Positions 45,752 through 57,034 of a stretch of DNA of 64,000 nt are shown here, in pieces; position 1 is the stretch's first letter; every line of letters starts with the position of its first letter. The notes under the pieces are model-generated. The model searched no databases, had not been told where the DNA came from, and saw nothing but the letters and a program-made list of their open reading frames with translations. Position numbers and translations under genes: made by a program. Source of the DNA: Nonomuraea rhodomycinica (GTDB lineage: Bacteria > Actinomycetota > Actinomycetes > Streptosporangiales > Streptosporangiaceae); NCBI RefSeq assembly GCF_013363995.1, contig NZ_JABWGO010000003.1, positions 124,001 through 188,000 of the forward strand, given 5' to 3'.

Positions 45752-46172
45752 ACAGGACGCCGTCCAGGTGGTCCACCTCGTGCTGCAGCACCCTCGCCAG
45801 CACGCCCAGCGCCCGTACCGACACGGGCTTGCCGAACATGTCGCGGCCGCGCGCCACGACCATGTAGGAGCGCTCCAGCGGCCACCACACCCCTGGCGCG
45901 GACAGGCACGCCTCGTCCGCCGTCACCCGGCGCTCCGACAGCTCCAGGCGCGGGTTGACCAGGTGGCCCGAGCGGCCCTCGTAGGCGTAGGCGACCACCC
46001 GCAGCGGAACCCCGATCTGCGGCGCCGCCAGACCCGCGCGTCCCGGCCCGGCCCGCAACGTGGCCGTCAGGGACTTCACGACGGAGCGCAGCTCGCGGTC
46101 GAAGTCGCGCACCGGCTGCGCCACCGAGCGCAGCGCCGGGTCGTCGAACAGGCGGATGGGCCGGACCGTCAC
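45687..46172 (-). CDS. def: Peptide deformylase
   Basis: A 161-residue deformylase that removes the formyl group from new proteins. Motif 1 is AGLAAPQIG (usually GxGLAAPQ). Motif 2 is EACLS (usually EGCLS), with the metal cysteine kept. Motif 3 is QHEVDH with both metal histidines and the catalytic glutamate. Deviations in motifs 1 and 2 and the short C-terminus suggest a secondary deformylase. The GTG at 46172 has GGGAGG four bases away and beats the upstream ATG at 46301. It overlaps the WhiB gene tail to tail. Confidence 0.87.
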   Translation of the reverse strand: MTVRPIRLFDDPALRSVAQPVRDFDRELRSVVKSLTATLRAGPGRAGLAAPQIGVPLRVVAYAYEGRSGHLVNPRLELSERRVTADEACLSAPGVWWPLERSYMVVARGRDMFGKPVSVRALGVLARVLQHEVDHLDGVLFSDHLGEEERERFLAVALPSG

Positions 46173-46305
46173 CGAACCTCCCCGAAAGGTCGCTTGGCGG
46201 GAAGGCTTCCCGCGCCCGCCGGCGATCAATCCCGGAGGTGCGGCGGATGTGGCATCGCGGTGACACCCGCAGGCGCGGGCCGGCGGCGGCGCTTGTAGCA
46301 CAGCG

Positions 46306-46332
46306 GTAACAGAAGGGACCCAGCGGCGAAAC
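46306..46332 (+). promoter_or_regulatory. Possible GlnR-type site before the NnaR-like gene
   Basis: GTAAC, six bases, GACCC, six bases, GAAAC. The 5-6-5-6-5 spacing and the first and last boxes fit the GlnR consensus gTnAC-n6-GaAAC, but the middle box is poor. In Streptomyces nnaR is a GlnR target, which makes the site plausible. Confidence 0.3.
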
Positions 46333-46453
46333 GGCCGGAAAGCACCATTGAGGGCGTGATCTCACTTCTGGTTCACGTGCCTGTGATGTCCGGCCGGGTG
46401 CTCGGGGCCCGGCCGGGCCCGCCGGCGCCCCCGACCCGTCAGGAGGTGCCCGC

Positions 46454-47692
46454 GTGAGCGCCCCGTCCGCCGCCGAGGACCCGTTCCGCCCCGACGAGAC
46501 GGCGGCCGAGTCCCCGGCCCGCCCGCACGAGGCCGCGGCCGTGGGGCCGGCCCGGCCCCACGAGATGGCCCCCAACGCCCTGTCCGGCTTCACGGTCGGC
46601 GTCACCGCCACCCGCCGGCGCGAGGAGTTCGGCGCGCTGCTCGAACGGCGGGGTGCCCGCGTGGTCAGCGCCCCCGCGATCCGCCTGGTGCCGCTCGCCG
46701 AGGACGCCGACCTGCTGGCCGCCACCCGCCACAGCCTCGAACGGCCCCTCGACGACGTGGTGGTCACCACCGGCGTGGGCTTCCGCGGCTGGATGGCCGC
46801 GGCCGAGGGCTGGGGCCTGTCCGGCGAGCTGGTCGCCCAGCTCGCCCGCGCCCGCCTGCTCACCCGCGGCCCCAAGGCCAGGGGAGCGGTGCGCGCCGCC
46901 GGCCTGGACGACCACTGGACGCCCTCCACCGACTCCTGCAAGGAGGTCAAGGAGCACCTGCTCGCCCAGGACCTGCGGGGCCGGCGCATCGCGGTGCAGC
47001 TCCACGGCGAGCCGCTGGCCGACTTCGTCGCCGACCTGCGGGCGGCGGGCGCCGAGGTCATCGAGATCCCCGTCTACCGCTGGCTGCCCTACCGCGACCC
47101 CTCGCCGCTGCGCCGCCTCATCACCCAGACCATCTCCGGCGCCGTGGACGCGGTCGCCTTCACCAGTGCGCCGGCCGTCCACGCCATGCTCGCCGCCGCC
47201 CGCGCCGAAGGGGTGGAGGAGGCGCTGCTCAACGCGTTCGGCGACCGGGTGGTCGCCGCCTGCGTCGGACCCGTCACGGCCGAGCCGCTCGTCTCCCGCG
47301 GCGTCCCCACGCTCCAGCCGGAACGCTCCCGGCTCGGCTCGCTCGCCCGCGCCCTGGCCCGCCACCTGCCCGAGCACGGCGTCACCCGCGTCGTCGCCGG
47401 CGGCCACAACCTCGAGATCCGCGGCCACGCCGTCGTCGTGGACGGCGAGCTGCGTCCGCTGCCGCCCGCGCCGATGGCGGTGCTCAAGCGGCTGGCCGAG
47501 AAGCCCGGCCACGTGGTGTCCCGCACGGACCTGCGCACGGTCCTGCCCGGCAGCGTCGCCCGCGACTCGGCCGAGCACGCGGTGGAGATGGCGATCACCC
47601 GGCTCCGGCGCGCCCTCGGGCCCGGCGGCATCGTGGAGACGGTCGTCAAACGCGGCTATCGCCTGGCCTGCACCCACGAGGCCCACCAGTGA
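46454..47692 (+). CDS. nnaR: NnaR-like regulator: uroporphyrinogen-III-synthase domain plus winged-helix DNA-binding domain
   Basis: A 412-residue protein. After a 40-residue Pro/Ala-rich lead, a HemD-like domain spans about residues 45-305 (VGVTATRRREEFGALLERRG, VVVTTGVGFRGWM, VAFTSAPAVHAML). It is followed by an OmpR-type winged helix (PLPPAPMAVLKRLAEKPGHVVSRTDL, VEMAITRLRRALGPGGIVETVVKRGYRL). In Streptomyces the equivalent NnaR acts with GlnR on nitrate/nitrite assimilation genes and may sense a tetrapyrrole. Start: GTG with AGGAGGTG upstream. It is coupled to a sirohydrochlorin-chelatase-like gene (GTGA overlap). Confidence 0.85.
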   Translation: MSAPSAAEDPFRPDETAAESPARPHEAAAVGPARPHEMAPNALSGFTVGVTATRRREEFGALLERRGARVVSAPAIRLVPLAEDADLLAATRHSLERPLDDVVVTTGVGFRGWMAAAEGWGLSGELVAQLARARLLTRGPKARGAVRAAGLDDHWTPSTDSCKEVKEHLLAQDLRGRRIAVQLHGEPLADFVADLRAAGAEVIEIPVYRWLPYRDPSPLRRLITQTISGAVDAVAFTSAPAVHAMLAAARAEGVEEALLNAFGDRVVAACVGPVTAEPLVSRGVPTLQPERSRLGSLARALARHLPEHGVTRVVAGGHNLEIRGHAVVVDGELRPLPPAPMAVLKRLAEKPGHVVSRTDLRTVLPGSVARDSAEHAVEMAITRLRRALGPGGIVETVVKRGYRLACTHEAHQ

Positions 47693-48654
47693 CCACCCGA
47701 CCCCGCCACCCCCACGACACCCCGCCCCTCCCATCCGCCGACCTGAGCCCTCGGCCTGCGGGCCTGAGCCTCCCACCCACGGCCCCGAGCTGCCCGCCTT
47801 TCGGCCCGGACCGTCCGCCCGCCGACGTGGAGCCGCCGCCCGCGGGCCCGGGCCTTCCGCCGGTCGCGCTGAGTGCGGCTCGGGCCGACGCCGGTGGCGT
47901 GGTCGCGACCTCCGCCGGAACGGGCGGCATGCCGGCAGCGGCGCGGAGCCGGTCTGGTGGCGTTCCCACGCTGGTCCTGGCCGCGCACGGGACGCGCAGC
48001 GCCGCGGGGGAGCGGACCCTCGCCGAGCTGGCCGCCGTCATACGCCGTCAGCGGCCCGGGCGCCGCGTCGAACTGGCCTACCTGGAGATCAGCCGCCCGC
48101 TCCTGCGCGACGTGCTCCCGGTCGTCCCGGGGCCGGTGGTCGTGGTGCCGTTGCTGCTCGCCGGCGGCTACCACGTGCACGTGGACCTGCCCGCCGTCCT
48201 GGCCGGGCACCGGCCCGACGCGCTCATGGCGGCCCCCCTGGGTCCTCACGGGCTGCTGACCTCCGCGCTGACCCGCCGGCTCGGCCGCGCGGGGCTGCGC
48301 CGTACGGACGCGGTGATCCTCGGCGCGGCGGGCTCGTCCGACCCGTCGGCGCTGGCCGACGTGCGCGCCGCCGCCCACCGCCTGGCGGTGCGGCTCGGCC
48401 GCCCGGTCACGGCGGCGTTCGCCTCGGCGGGGACGCCCACGCTGGCCGAGGCGCTGGAACGGGTCCGTTCAGGCCCCGCCCGGCGGGTGGCCGTCGCGTC
48501 GTACGTGCTGGCGCCCGGCTTCTTCCACGGCCGCCTCCTGGCCGCGGGCGCCGACCTGGTCACCGACCCGCTGGGCGCCGACCCGGACGTCGCCTCGCTG
48601 GTGTGGAGCCGCTACGACGAGGCCGCCCTCGCCCCTCGCGCCGCCACCGCCTGA
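47689..48654 (+). CDS. CbiX/SirB-type sirohydrochlorin chelatase-like protein with Pro-rich N-terminus
   Basis: A 321-residue protein. The first ~90 residues are Pro/Ala-rich and probably disordered. The rest is a CbiX-like two-lobed chelatase: TLVLAAHGTRSAAGERTLAEL with the metal histidine, then VVPLLLAGGYHVHVDLPAVL with the second histidine pair, then the repeated lobe. It would insert Fe or Co into sirohydrochlorin for siroheme or cobalamin. Coupling to an NnaR-like regulator suggests siroheme for nitrite or sulfite reductase (inference). A start further downstream cannot be excluded. Confidence 0.82.
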   Translation: MTTRPRHPHDTPPLPSADLSPRPAGLSLPPTAPSCPPFGPDRPPADVEPPPAGPGLPPVALSAARADAGGVVATSAGTGGMPAAARSRSGGVPTLVLAAHGTRSAAGERTLAELAAVIRRQRPGRRVELAYLEISRPLLRDVLPVVPGPVVVVPLLLAGGYHVHVDLPAVLAGHRPDALMAAPLGPHGLLTSALTRRLGRAGLRRTDAVILGAAGSSDPSALADVRAAAHRLAVRLGRPVTAAFASAGTPTLAEALERVRSGPARRVAVASYVLAPGFFHGRLLAAGADLVTDPLGADPDVASLVWSRYDEAALAPRAATA

Positions 48655-48780
48655 CCGCGGGTGACGACCTCCGAGACTCCCAAGGGTCACGAGACCCTAA
48701 AGGGCCACGAGAGATCCCCAGGGGCCGGGCGAGGACCTCCACCGACCGGGCGGAGACCTTCCGGGCAGGACGGGCCGGGG

Positions 48781-49332
48781 TCAGGGAGGCGGCTCCAGGC
48801 GGAGTTCGCGGACGATCTCCTCGGCGCTCGCCTCGCGCGGCGGCACCATGTCCGCCCCCACGAACAGCTCGATGTAGGCCCGGTGGAAGCACCCCGCGAG
48901 CAGCAGCCGCGCGCTCGCCCCCGGGTCCACGCCGGCCGCCACCCGCCCGAGCCGCCGCTCCTCCTCCAGGTACGCGGCCAGCGGCGCCACCTCCGCCTCC
49001 GGCCCGAACCCCGCGGCGCGCAGCGCCTCGCGGACGCGCACCGTCACGTTCGGCGTGCTGAACGCGGGCAGCGCCGCAGCCTGCACCTCCAGGTGGTAGT
49101 CCAGGCCCGCCCGCGCCACCGGCACGAGGTTGCCCGTGACCGTGCCGCGCCCGGCGTGGTGGGTCAGGTCGTGCAGCACGCTCAGCCAGAACGGCAGGCG
49201 GTACTGCAGCAGCGCGAGGAAGTGGTCGACAGAGCCGCCCGGGGGCCCGTCGCGCAGGGAGAGCGCCATCTCCAGGACGCGTCGCCTGGCGTCCTGGCTT
49301 CGCTGGTGCGGGTCTACGTGAGATGTCACCAT
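48781..49332 (-). CDS. TetR-like protein lacking a recognisable HTH
   Basis: A 183-residue, helical protein whose C-terminal 100 residues (LAAYLEEERRLGRVAAGVDPGASARLLLAGCFHRAYIELFVG) match TetR/AcrR ligand domains. The N-terminus RRRVLEMALSLRDG resembles TetR helix 1, but the following HTH helices are absent and the text runs straight into GGSVDHFLALL. It may be a TetR derivative that has lost DNA binding, or a ligand-binding partner. The ATG at 49332 has AAGG upstream; the start at 49356 adds no HTH. The 188 bases upstream encode no missing HTH that I can see. Confidence 0.65.
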   Translation of the reverse strand: MVTSHVDPHQRSQDARRRVLEMALSLRDGPPGGSVDHFLALLQYRLPFWLSVLHDLTHHAGRGTVTGNLVPVARAGLDYHLEVQAAALPAFSTPNVTVRVREALRAAGFGPEAEVAPLAAYLEEERRLGRVAAGVDPGASARLLLAGCFHRAYIELFVGADMVPPREASAEEIVRELRLEPPP

Positions 49333-49455
49333 GGGGGGCCTTACGTGGGCGGTCACGTGGAAGGTGCGGGGTGACGCCCCTGTGACCGGCGCACGCCCGA
49401 CTACCCTGGCTCAGCCTCGTCCAGGCCCGGGCCGGAAAGGGGACCGGCTCGCCCT

Positions 49456-49470
49456 GGCCGTCGTACGGCC
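49456..49470 (-). terminator. Short hairpin downstream of the PAC2 gene
   Basis: GGCCGT and ACGGCC flank a 3-base loop, 51 bases beyond the PAC2 stop on the minus strand. The stem is short, so the call is weak. Confidence 0.3.
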
Positions 49471-49520
49471 CTGATTATGACCCGAAAGCCGCCCGGCAGG
49501 CGCGGCCGTAATGCTGGAAG

Positions 49521-50375
49521 TTAGCTGTCAGTATCGGTGTCGCGATGCCGGAGGTACCGCTCGAACTCCGCCGCGATCGCGTCGCCGCTGGCCTCGGGGA
49601 GCTCCGCCGCGTCCTTGCGATCCTCCAGCTCCTTGACGTATTCGGCCACCTCGCTGTCCTGGGAGGCCAGCTCGTCGACGCCGCGCTCCCACGCGCGCGC
49701 CTCCTCGTCGAGGTCGCCGAGCGGCATCGGGATGTCGAGGACGTCCTCCAGGCGGCGCAGCAGCGCCAGCGTCGCCTTCGGGTTGGGCGGCTGGGCGACG
49801 TAGTGGGGCACCGACGCCCACAGCGACACGGCCTTCATCCCGGCCTCGCCGAAGGCGTGCTGGAGCACCCCCACGATGCCCGTGGGGCCCTCGTAGCGGC
49901 TCAGCTCCAGGTTGGTCGAGCGGGCCAGCTCCTCGTCGGTCGCGCCGCCCAGGATCGGCACCGGGCGGGTGTGCGGGGAGTCGTTGAGCAGCGCGCCCAG
50001 CATGACGGCCAGCTCCACGCCCAGCTCGCGGCAGACCTCGATGATGTCGGCGCAGAACGAGCGCCAGCGCATGTTGGGCTCGATGCCCCGCAGCAGCACC
50101 ACGTCGCGCTCCAGGCCCGGCGGGCGGGCGTGGTAGAGCCGGGTGGTCGGCCACACGATCGACCGGGTCAGCCCGTCGCCCATCTCCACGACCGGCCGGG
50201 TGACCTGGAAGTCGTAGTAGTCGTCGGGGTCGAGCGCGACCAGCGGCTCGGCCTTCCACGCGGACTCGAGGTGGGCGATCACACCGCTGGATGCCTCGCC
50301 CGCGTCGTTCCACCCCTCGAACGCGGCGATGAGCACCGGGTCGACGAGCTCGGGGAGCCCTTCGAGCTCTATCAT
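49521..50375 (-). CDS. PAC2 family protein
   Basis: A 284-residue PAC2-domain protein (VDPVLIAAFEGWNDAGEASSGVIAHLE; LLRGIEPNMRWRSFCADI; VMLGALLNDSPHTRPVPI). It ends with an acidic, probably coiled tail (DELASQDSEVAEYVKELEDRKDAAELPE). The fold is shared with eukaryotic proteasome assembly chaperones; the bacterial role is unproven. Its divergent pairing with metH is conserved in actinobacteria such as Mycobacterium tuberculosis (Rv2125-Rv2124c). Confidence 0.92.
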   Translation of the reverse strand: MIELEGLPELVDPVLIAAFEGWNDAGEASSGVIAHLESAWKAEPLVALDPDDYYDFQVTRPVVEMGDGLTRSIVWPTTRLYHARPPGLERDVVLLRGIEPNMRWRSFCADIIEVCRELGVELAVMLGALLNDSPHTRPVPILGGATDEELARSTNLELSRYEGPTGIVGVLQHAFGEAGMKAVSLWASVPHYVAQPPNPKATLALLRRLEDVLDIPMPLGDLDEEARAWERGVDELASQDSEVAEYVKELEDRKDAAELPEASGDAIAAEFERYLRHRDTDTDS

Positions 50376-50429
50376 GTGTCGCCTCCTCTCTTCTCCGTCC
50401 CGCTAAGCCTATGCGGTGAGGAGCCGCTC

Positions 50430-50591
50430 ATGTCACCGAGTGGCGATGATCAGCTTTACCAGACCCGGCCCCGGCCGCGCACCATCCGCGAGCGCCGGGA
50501 TCCCGTCACGGCGCCCGCGGAGCACGGGCCCGCGATCCTTGATGATCGAAAACCCGTGTCCGCTCGAGTCCGGCTCCAGCGCAGCCGATAA
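50430..50591 (+). CDS. Possible 53-residue leader ORF before metH
   Basis: ATG at 50430 is preceded by GGTGAGGAG with a 6-base spacer, a better ribosome-binding site than that of metH. The frame runs 53 codons (MSPSGDDQLYQTRPRPRTIR...) and ends TAA 10 bases before the metH ATG. About 73 % of codons end in G/C, lower than in the real genes around, so coding status is uncertain. If translated, ribosomes ending here could feed metH initiation. Confidence 0.4.
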   Translation: MSPSGDDQLYQTRPRPRTIRERRDPVTAPAEHGPAILDDRKPVSARVRLQRSR

Positions 50592-50601
50592 GCTGAGCGC
50601 C

Positions 50602-54069
<3,468 letters not shown>

Positions 54070-54109
54070 CCCGGCCCACCCCGCCGGCCGCTCGGGGCCT
54101 GACACGGCG

Positions 54110-54137
54110 CGGGGACTCCGCGGGCGCGGGGTCCCCG
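54110..54137 (+). terminator. Possible terminator after metH
   Basis: CGGGGAC and GTCCCCG form a 7-bp stem with a 14-base loop, 40 bases after the metH stop, in a very GC-rich 280-base spacer that holds no supported gene. Confidence 0.4.
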
Positions 54138-54349
54138 GCCGCGTGCGGGATCCGCCGGTGGGGCGACCCCGGCGGTCGTCCACCGCCCGGCTACGGGTAC
54201 GGTCGGATGTCCGGCCCGGATCGCGGCCCGGGCCCGTGAGCACGCCCGTGAGGGCCCCCACGGGCCGGACCCGCGGCCGGACCCTCGACCCCGTGCCCGG
54301 CGCCGCCCGCCGGGCCGCCCGGCACCCGTCAGCGACCGATCGGAGACGC

Positions 54350-54994
54350 ATGCAAGCCGCCCTGTTCGACATGGACGGCCTCCTCGTCGACACCGAGAAG
54401 GTGTGGCTGGAGATCGAGACCGCCGTGATGGCCCGGCTCGGCGCCCCCTGGTCCGCCGAGCACCAGGCGCACCTGCTCGGCGGCTCCATGGAGCGCACGG
54501 TCGCGTACATGCTGGAGGTCTCCGGCGCTGACGTGCCGCCCGCGACCCTGTGGCAGTGGATGGTCGACGGCATGGTCGGCGCGCTGGCCGAGGGCGTGCA
54601 GGTGATGCCCGGGGCGGCCGAGCTGCTCGACGGGCTGCGCGCCGAGGGCGTTCCGGTGGCGCTGGTCACCTCCTCGCTCAAGGACATCGCGGACGCCGTG
54701 CTGAAGGCCGTGGGCCGCGACCGCTTCGACGCCGTCGTCACGGCCGACGACGTGACCCGCACCAAGCCCGACCCGGAGCCGTACCTGACGGCCGCCCGGC
54801 TGCTCGGGGTGTCGCCGGTGCGCTGCGTGGTGCTGGAGGACTCTCCCACGGGCGTCGCGGCCGCCACGGCGGCCGGCTGCGCGGTCGTCGCGGTGCCGAG
54901 CGTCCTGCCCGTCGAGCCCGCCCCGGGCCGCCTGGTGGTCTCCTCGCTGACCGAGGTCACGATCGACGACCTGCGCGCCCTCCTCCCGGCCTGA
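54350..54994 (+). CDS. HAD-family hydrolase (beta-phosphoglucomutase-like)
   Basis: A 214-residue HAD phosphatase or mutase. Motif I is FDMDGLLVDTE, motif II is VTSS, motif III is TKPDPEPYLTAARLLG and motif IV is LEDSPTGVAAATAAG. A helical cap domain lies between. It is close to beta-phosphoglucomutase and sugar-phosphate phosphatases; the substrate is unknown. CGGAGA precedes the ATG at 54350. It lies 280 bases after metH, on the same strand. Confidence 0.9.
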   Translation: MQAALFDMDGLLVDTEKVWLEIETAVMARLGAPWSAEHQAHLLGGSMERTVAYMLEVSGADVPPATLWQWMVDGMVGALAEGVQVMPGAAELLDGLRAEGVPVALVTSSLKDIADAVLKAVGRDRFDAVVTADDVTRTKPDPEPYLTAARLLGVSPVRCVVLEDSPTGVAAATAAGCAVVAVPSVLPVEPAPGRLVVSSLTEVTIDDLRALLPA

Positions 54995-55011
54995 ACCCCG
55001 GCCCGCTCCGG

Positions 55012-55045
55012 CTCACGCCCCCTTCCCGCTCACGCCCCCTTCCCG
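55012..55045 (+). repeat. Two-copy 17-bp tandem repeat
   Basis: CTCACGCCCCCTTCCCG occurs twice in perfect tandem, 18 bases after the HAD gene's stop. Confidence 0.85.
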
Positions 55046-55213
55046 CGTCCGCCCTCCCTAGGTCCGGTCCTGGGACGTATGCCGTCCCGGAACCCGGGGA
55101 ATCCCTGAGATGCCTGGATCGTCCCCCTAAGGGAGAAGTGGTCCTCGCGGAGGAGCGGCCGCGGCGCGCCCGCGTGCCAGGATGGGGACGTAGCCGAGAC
55201 GAGGGGTGGACGG

Positions 55214-55723
55214 ATGCCCGGACAGATCGCGACCTGGTTCCCGCTGTGCGTCGGGTTGACCGCCGTGGGGCTGGTGCTCAGCTTCCTGGCCTTCCGGCGC
55301 AGGGGAGCCGCGGCGGGCATGCGGACGGCGGCCTGGGCCCTGCTGCCCCTGGCGGCCTACCTGACCGGGGCGCTGCAGGCGTTGTGGACGATCGGCGCGA
55401 CGGTCGTGGGCTTCGTGACGAGTCTGGTGTTCAGCCCGCTCGTGTGGGCCGGCGTCGCGGTGGCGGGGCTGTCCGTGGTGCTGTTCGTGGCCTCCGGCGT
55501 GCTGCGGGGCCGAGCGCTGTCCCGCGACGGCGAGCAGCGCAAGGGCGGCAAGGGCGGCAAGGGTGCCAAGGAGGCCCCGGCGGGCCCGGCGCAGGGTCCG
55601 GCGGTCGCCGGCGGGCGGCCCGCCCAGACGGGCAAGCCTGCGGTCGAGGCCCCGGCCAAGCGCAAGAGCGACGACGACTTCTCCGACATCGAGGACATCC
55701 TCCGGCGCCGCGGTATCAAGTGA
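55214..55723 (+). CDS. Small integral membrane protein, unknown function
   Basis: A 169-residue protein with three hydrophobic helices in the first 95 residues. A Lys/Gly-rich low-complexity linker (GEQRKGGKGGKGAKEAP) and a conserved-looking C-terminal motif (DDDFSDIEDILRRRGI) follow. Similar proteins occur widely in actinobacteria and are sometimes mislabelled as cellulose synthase; I see no glycosyltransferase motif. Function is unknown. The start at 55214 follows GAGG-type sequence. Confidence 0.8.
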   Translation: MPGQIATWFPLCVGLTAVGLVLSFLAFRRRGAAAGMRTAAWALLPLAAYLTGALQALWTIGATVVGFVTSLVFSPLVWAGVAVAGLSVVLFVASGVLRGRALSRDGEQRKGGKGGKGAKEAPAGPAQGPAVAGGRPAQTGKPAVEAPAKRKSDDDFSDIEDILRRRGIK

Positions 55724-55977
55724 CTAGGCTTGTGTCACAGGTTCGGGACAGAATCGCGATCGCTTCCTGACATCCCGTTCAAGATCGATACGAATGAGTT
55801 TCGCGTCAGTCACAGTTGAGCCACATCAGTCGATGAGGGGCTGGTCACACCAGCTCAGGCCATAGATTCTGCCTCCTGGGGCCGCGACACCGCGGTCCGC
55901 CAAAGCATGGGCGTCCACCCTGACCGGGACCGCGCCGCACACGGACGACGTCGTCTGGAATCCAGGGGGCTACTGGC

Positions 55978-56976
55978 ATGACCGCACCGCTCGATCTGCC
56001 GGAATCGGCTGTCGAGGCCGGACCGGAGACCGTTCTTGAAGGGGCGGGGTCTTCAGCCATCCGGGGGCGTTCCCTCGGTCAGATCGCCTGGATGCGCCTC
56101 AGGCGCGATCGCGTCGCCATGGCCGGCGGCATCGTCATCGTGCTGCTCATCCTGATCGCGATCTTCGCGCCGCTCATCGTGTCCTGGCTCGGCCACCCAC
56201 CGGCCGAGTGGCACCGGGAGAAGATCGACCCGGCCATCCAGGCGCCGATCGGCGCGTTCGGCGGCATCAGCTGGGACTACCTGTTCGGTGTCGAGCCGAC
56301 CACCGGCCGCGACCTGTTCAGCCGCATCCTGTACGGAGCGCGCATCTCCCTGCTGATCGCGTTCTTCGCGACCCTGCTCTGCGTGGTGCTCGGCACCGTG
56401 CTCGGGATGATCGCCGGCTTCTTCGGCGGCTGGATCGACACCATCATCAGCCGGGCCATGGACATCTTCCTGGCCTTCCCGCTGCTGGTGTTCGCACTGG
56501 CACTGGCGGGGGTGATCCCCGACAAGGCGTTCGGCATGTCGGGCGACACGCTCCGGATCAGCCTGCTGGTGTTCATCATCGGCTTCTTCAACTGGCCCTA
56601 CATCGGCCGCATCATCCGGGGGCAGACCCTCTCGCTGCGAGAACGCGAGTTCGTCGACGCCTCCCGCAGCCTCGGCGCGCGCAACCACGTGATCCTGTTC
56701 AAGGAGATCCTGCCCAACCTGATCGCGCCGATCCTGGTCTACTCGACGCTGCTGATCCCGTCGAACATCCTTTTCGAGGCCGCGCTGTCCTTCCTGGGCG
56801 TGGGCGTGCGGCCGCCGACCCCGACGTGGGGAGGCATGCTCGCCGAGGCCGTCCACAACTACGACGTCGCCCCGAACTTCATGCTCTTCCCCGGTCTCGC
56901 GATCTTCGTCACCGTGCTGGCGTTCAACCTGCTCGGTGACGGCCTCAGGGACGCCTTCGATCCCAAGGCGCGCTAG
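55978..56976 (+). CDS. Peptide ABC transporter permease (DppC/OppC type)
   Basis: A 332-residue permease. The N-terminal OppC segment is SLGQIAWMRLRRDRVAMAGG, followed by six helices, with an extracytoplasmic loop holding FGVEPTTGRDLFSRILYGAR. The ATPase-contacting EAA-type loop is EFVDASRSLGARNHVILFKEILPNL. AGGGGG lies 8 bases before the ATG. It is the first gene of a five-gene importer operon, an order (C, binding protein, B, D, F) different from the common A-B-C-D-F. Upstream are 254 gene-free bases that should contain the promoter. Confidence 0.93.
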   Translation: MTAPLDLPESAVEAGPETVLEGAGSSAIRGRSLGQIAWMRLRRDRVAMAGGIVIVLLILIAIFAPLIVSWLGHPPAEWHREKIDPAIQAPIGAFGGISWDYLFGVEPTTGRDLFSRILYGARISLLIAFFATLLCVVLGTVLGMIAGFFGGWIDTIISRAMDIFLAFPLLVFALALAGVIPDKAFGMSGDTLRISLLVFIIGFFNWPYIGRIIRGQTLSLREREFVDASRSLGARNHVILFKEILPNLIAPILVYSTLLIPSNILFEAALSFLGVGVRPPTPTWGGMLAEAVHNYDVAPNFMLFPGLAIFVTVLAFNLLGDGLRDAFDPKAR

Positions 56977-57034
56977 ACCTCGTGAGGTTCCCGCAAGTGC
57001 TACGAACTCCCAGATCAAGGGGTGTGTCAGGTCG

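Noticed and set aside
50376..50601. Cobalamin riboswitch upstream of metH
   Set aside because: I looked for the B12-box and the usual conserved core and saw neither.
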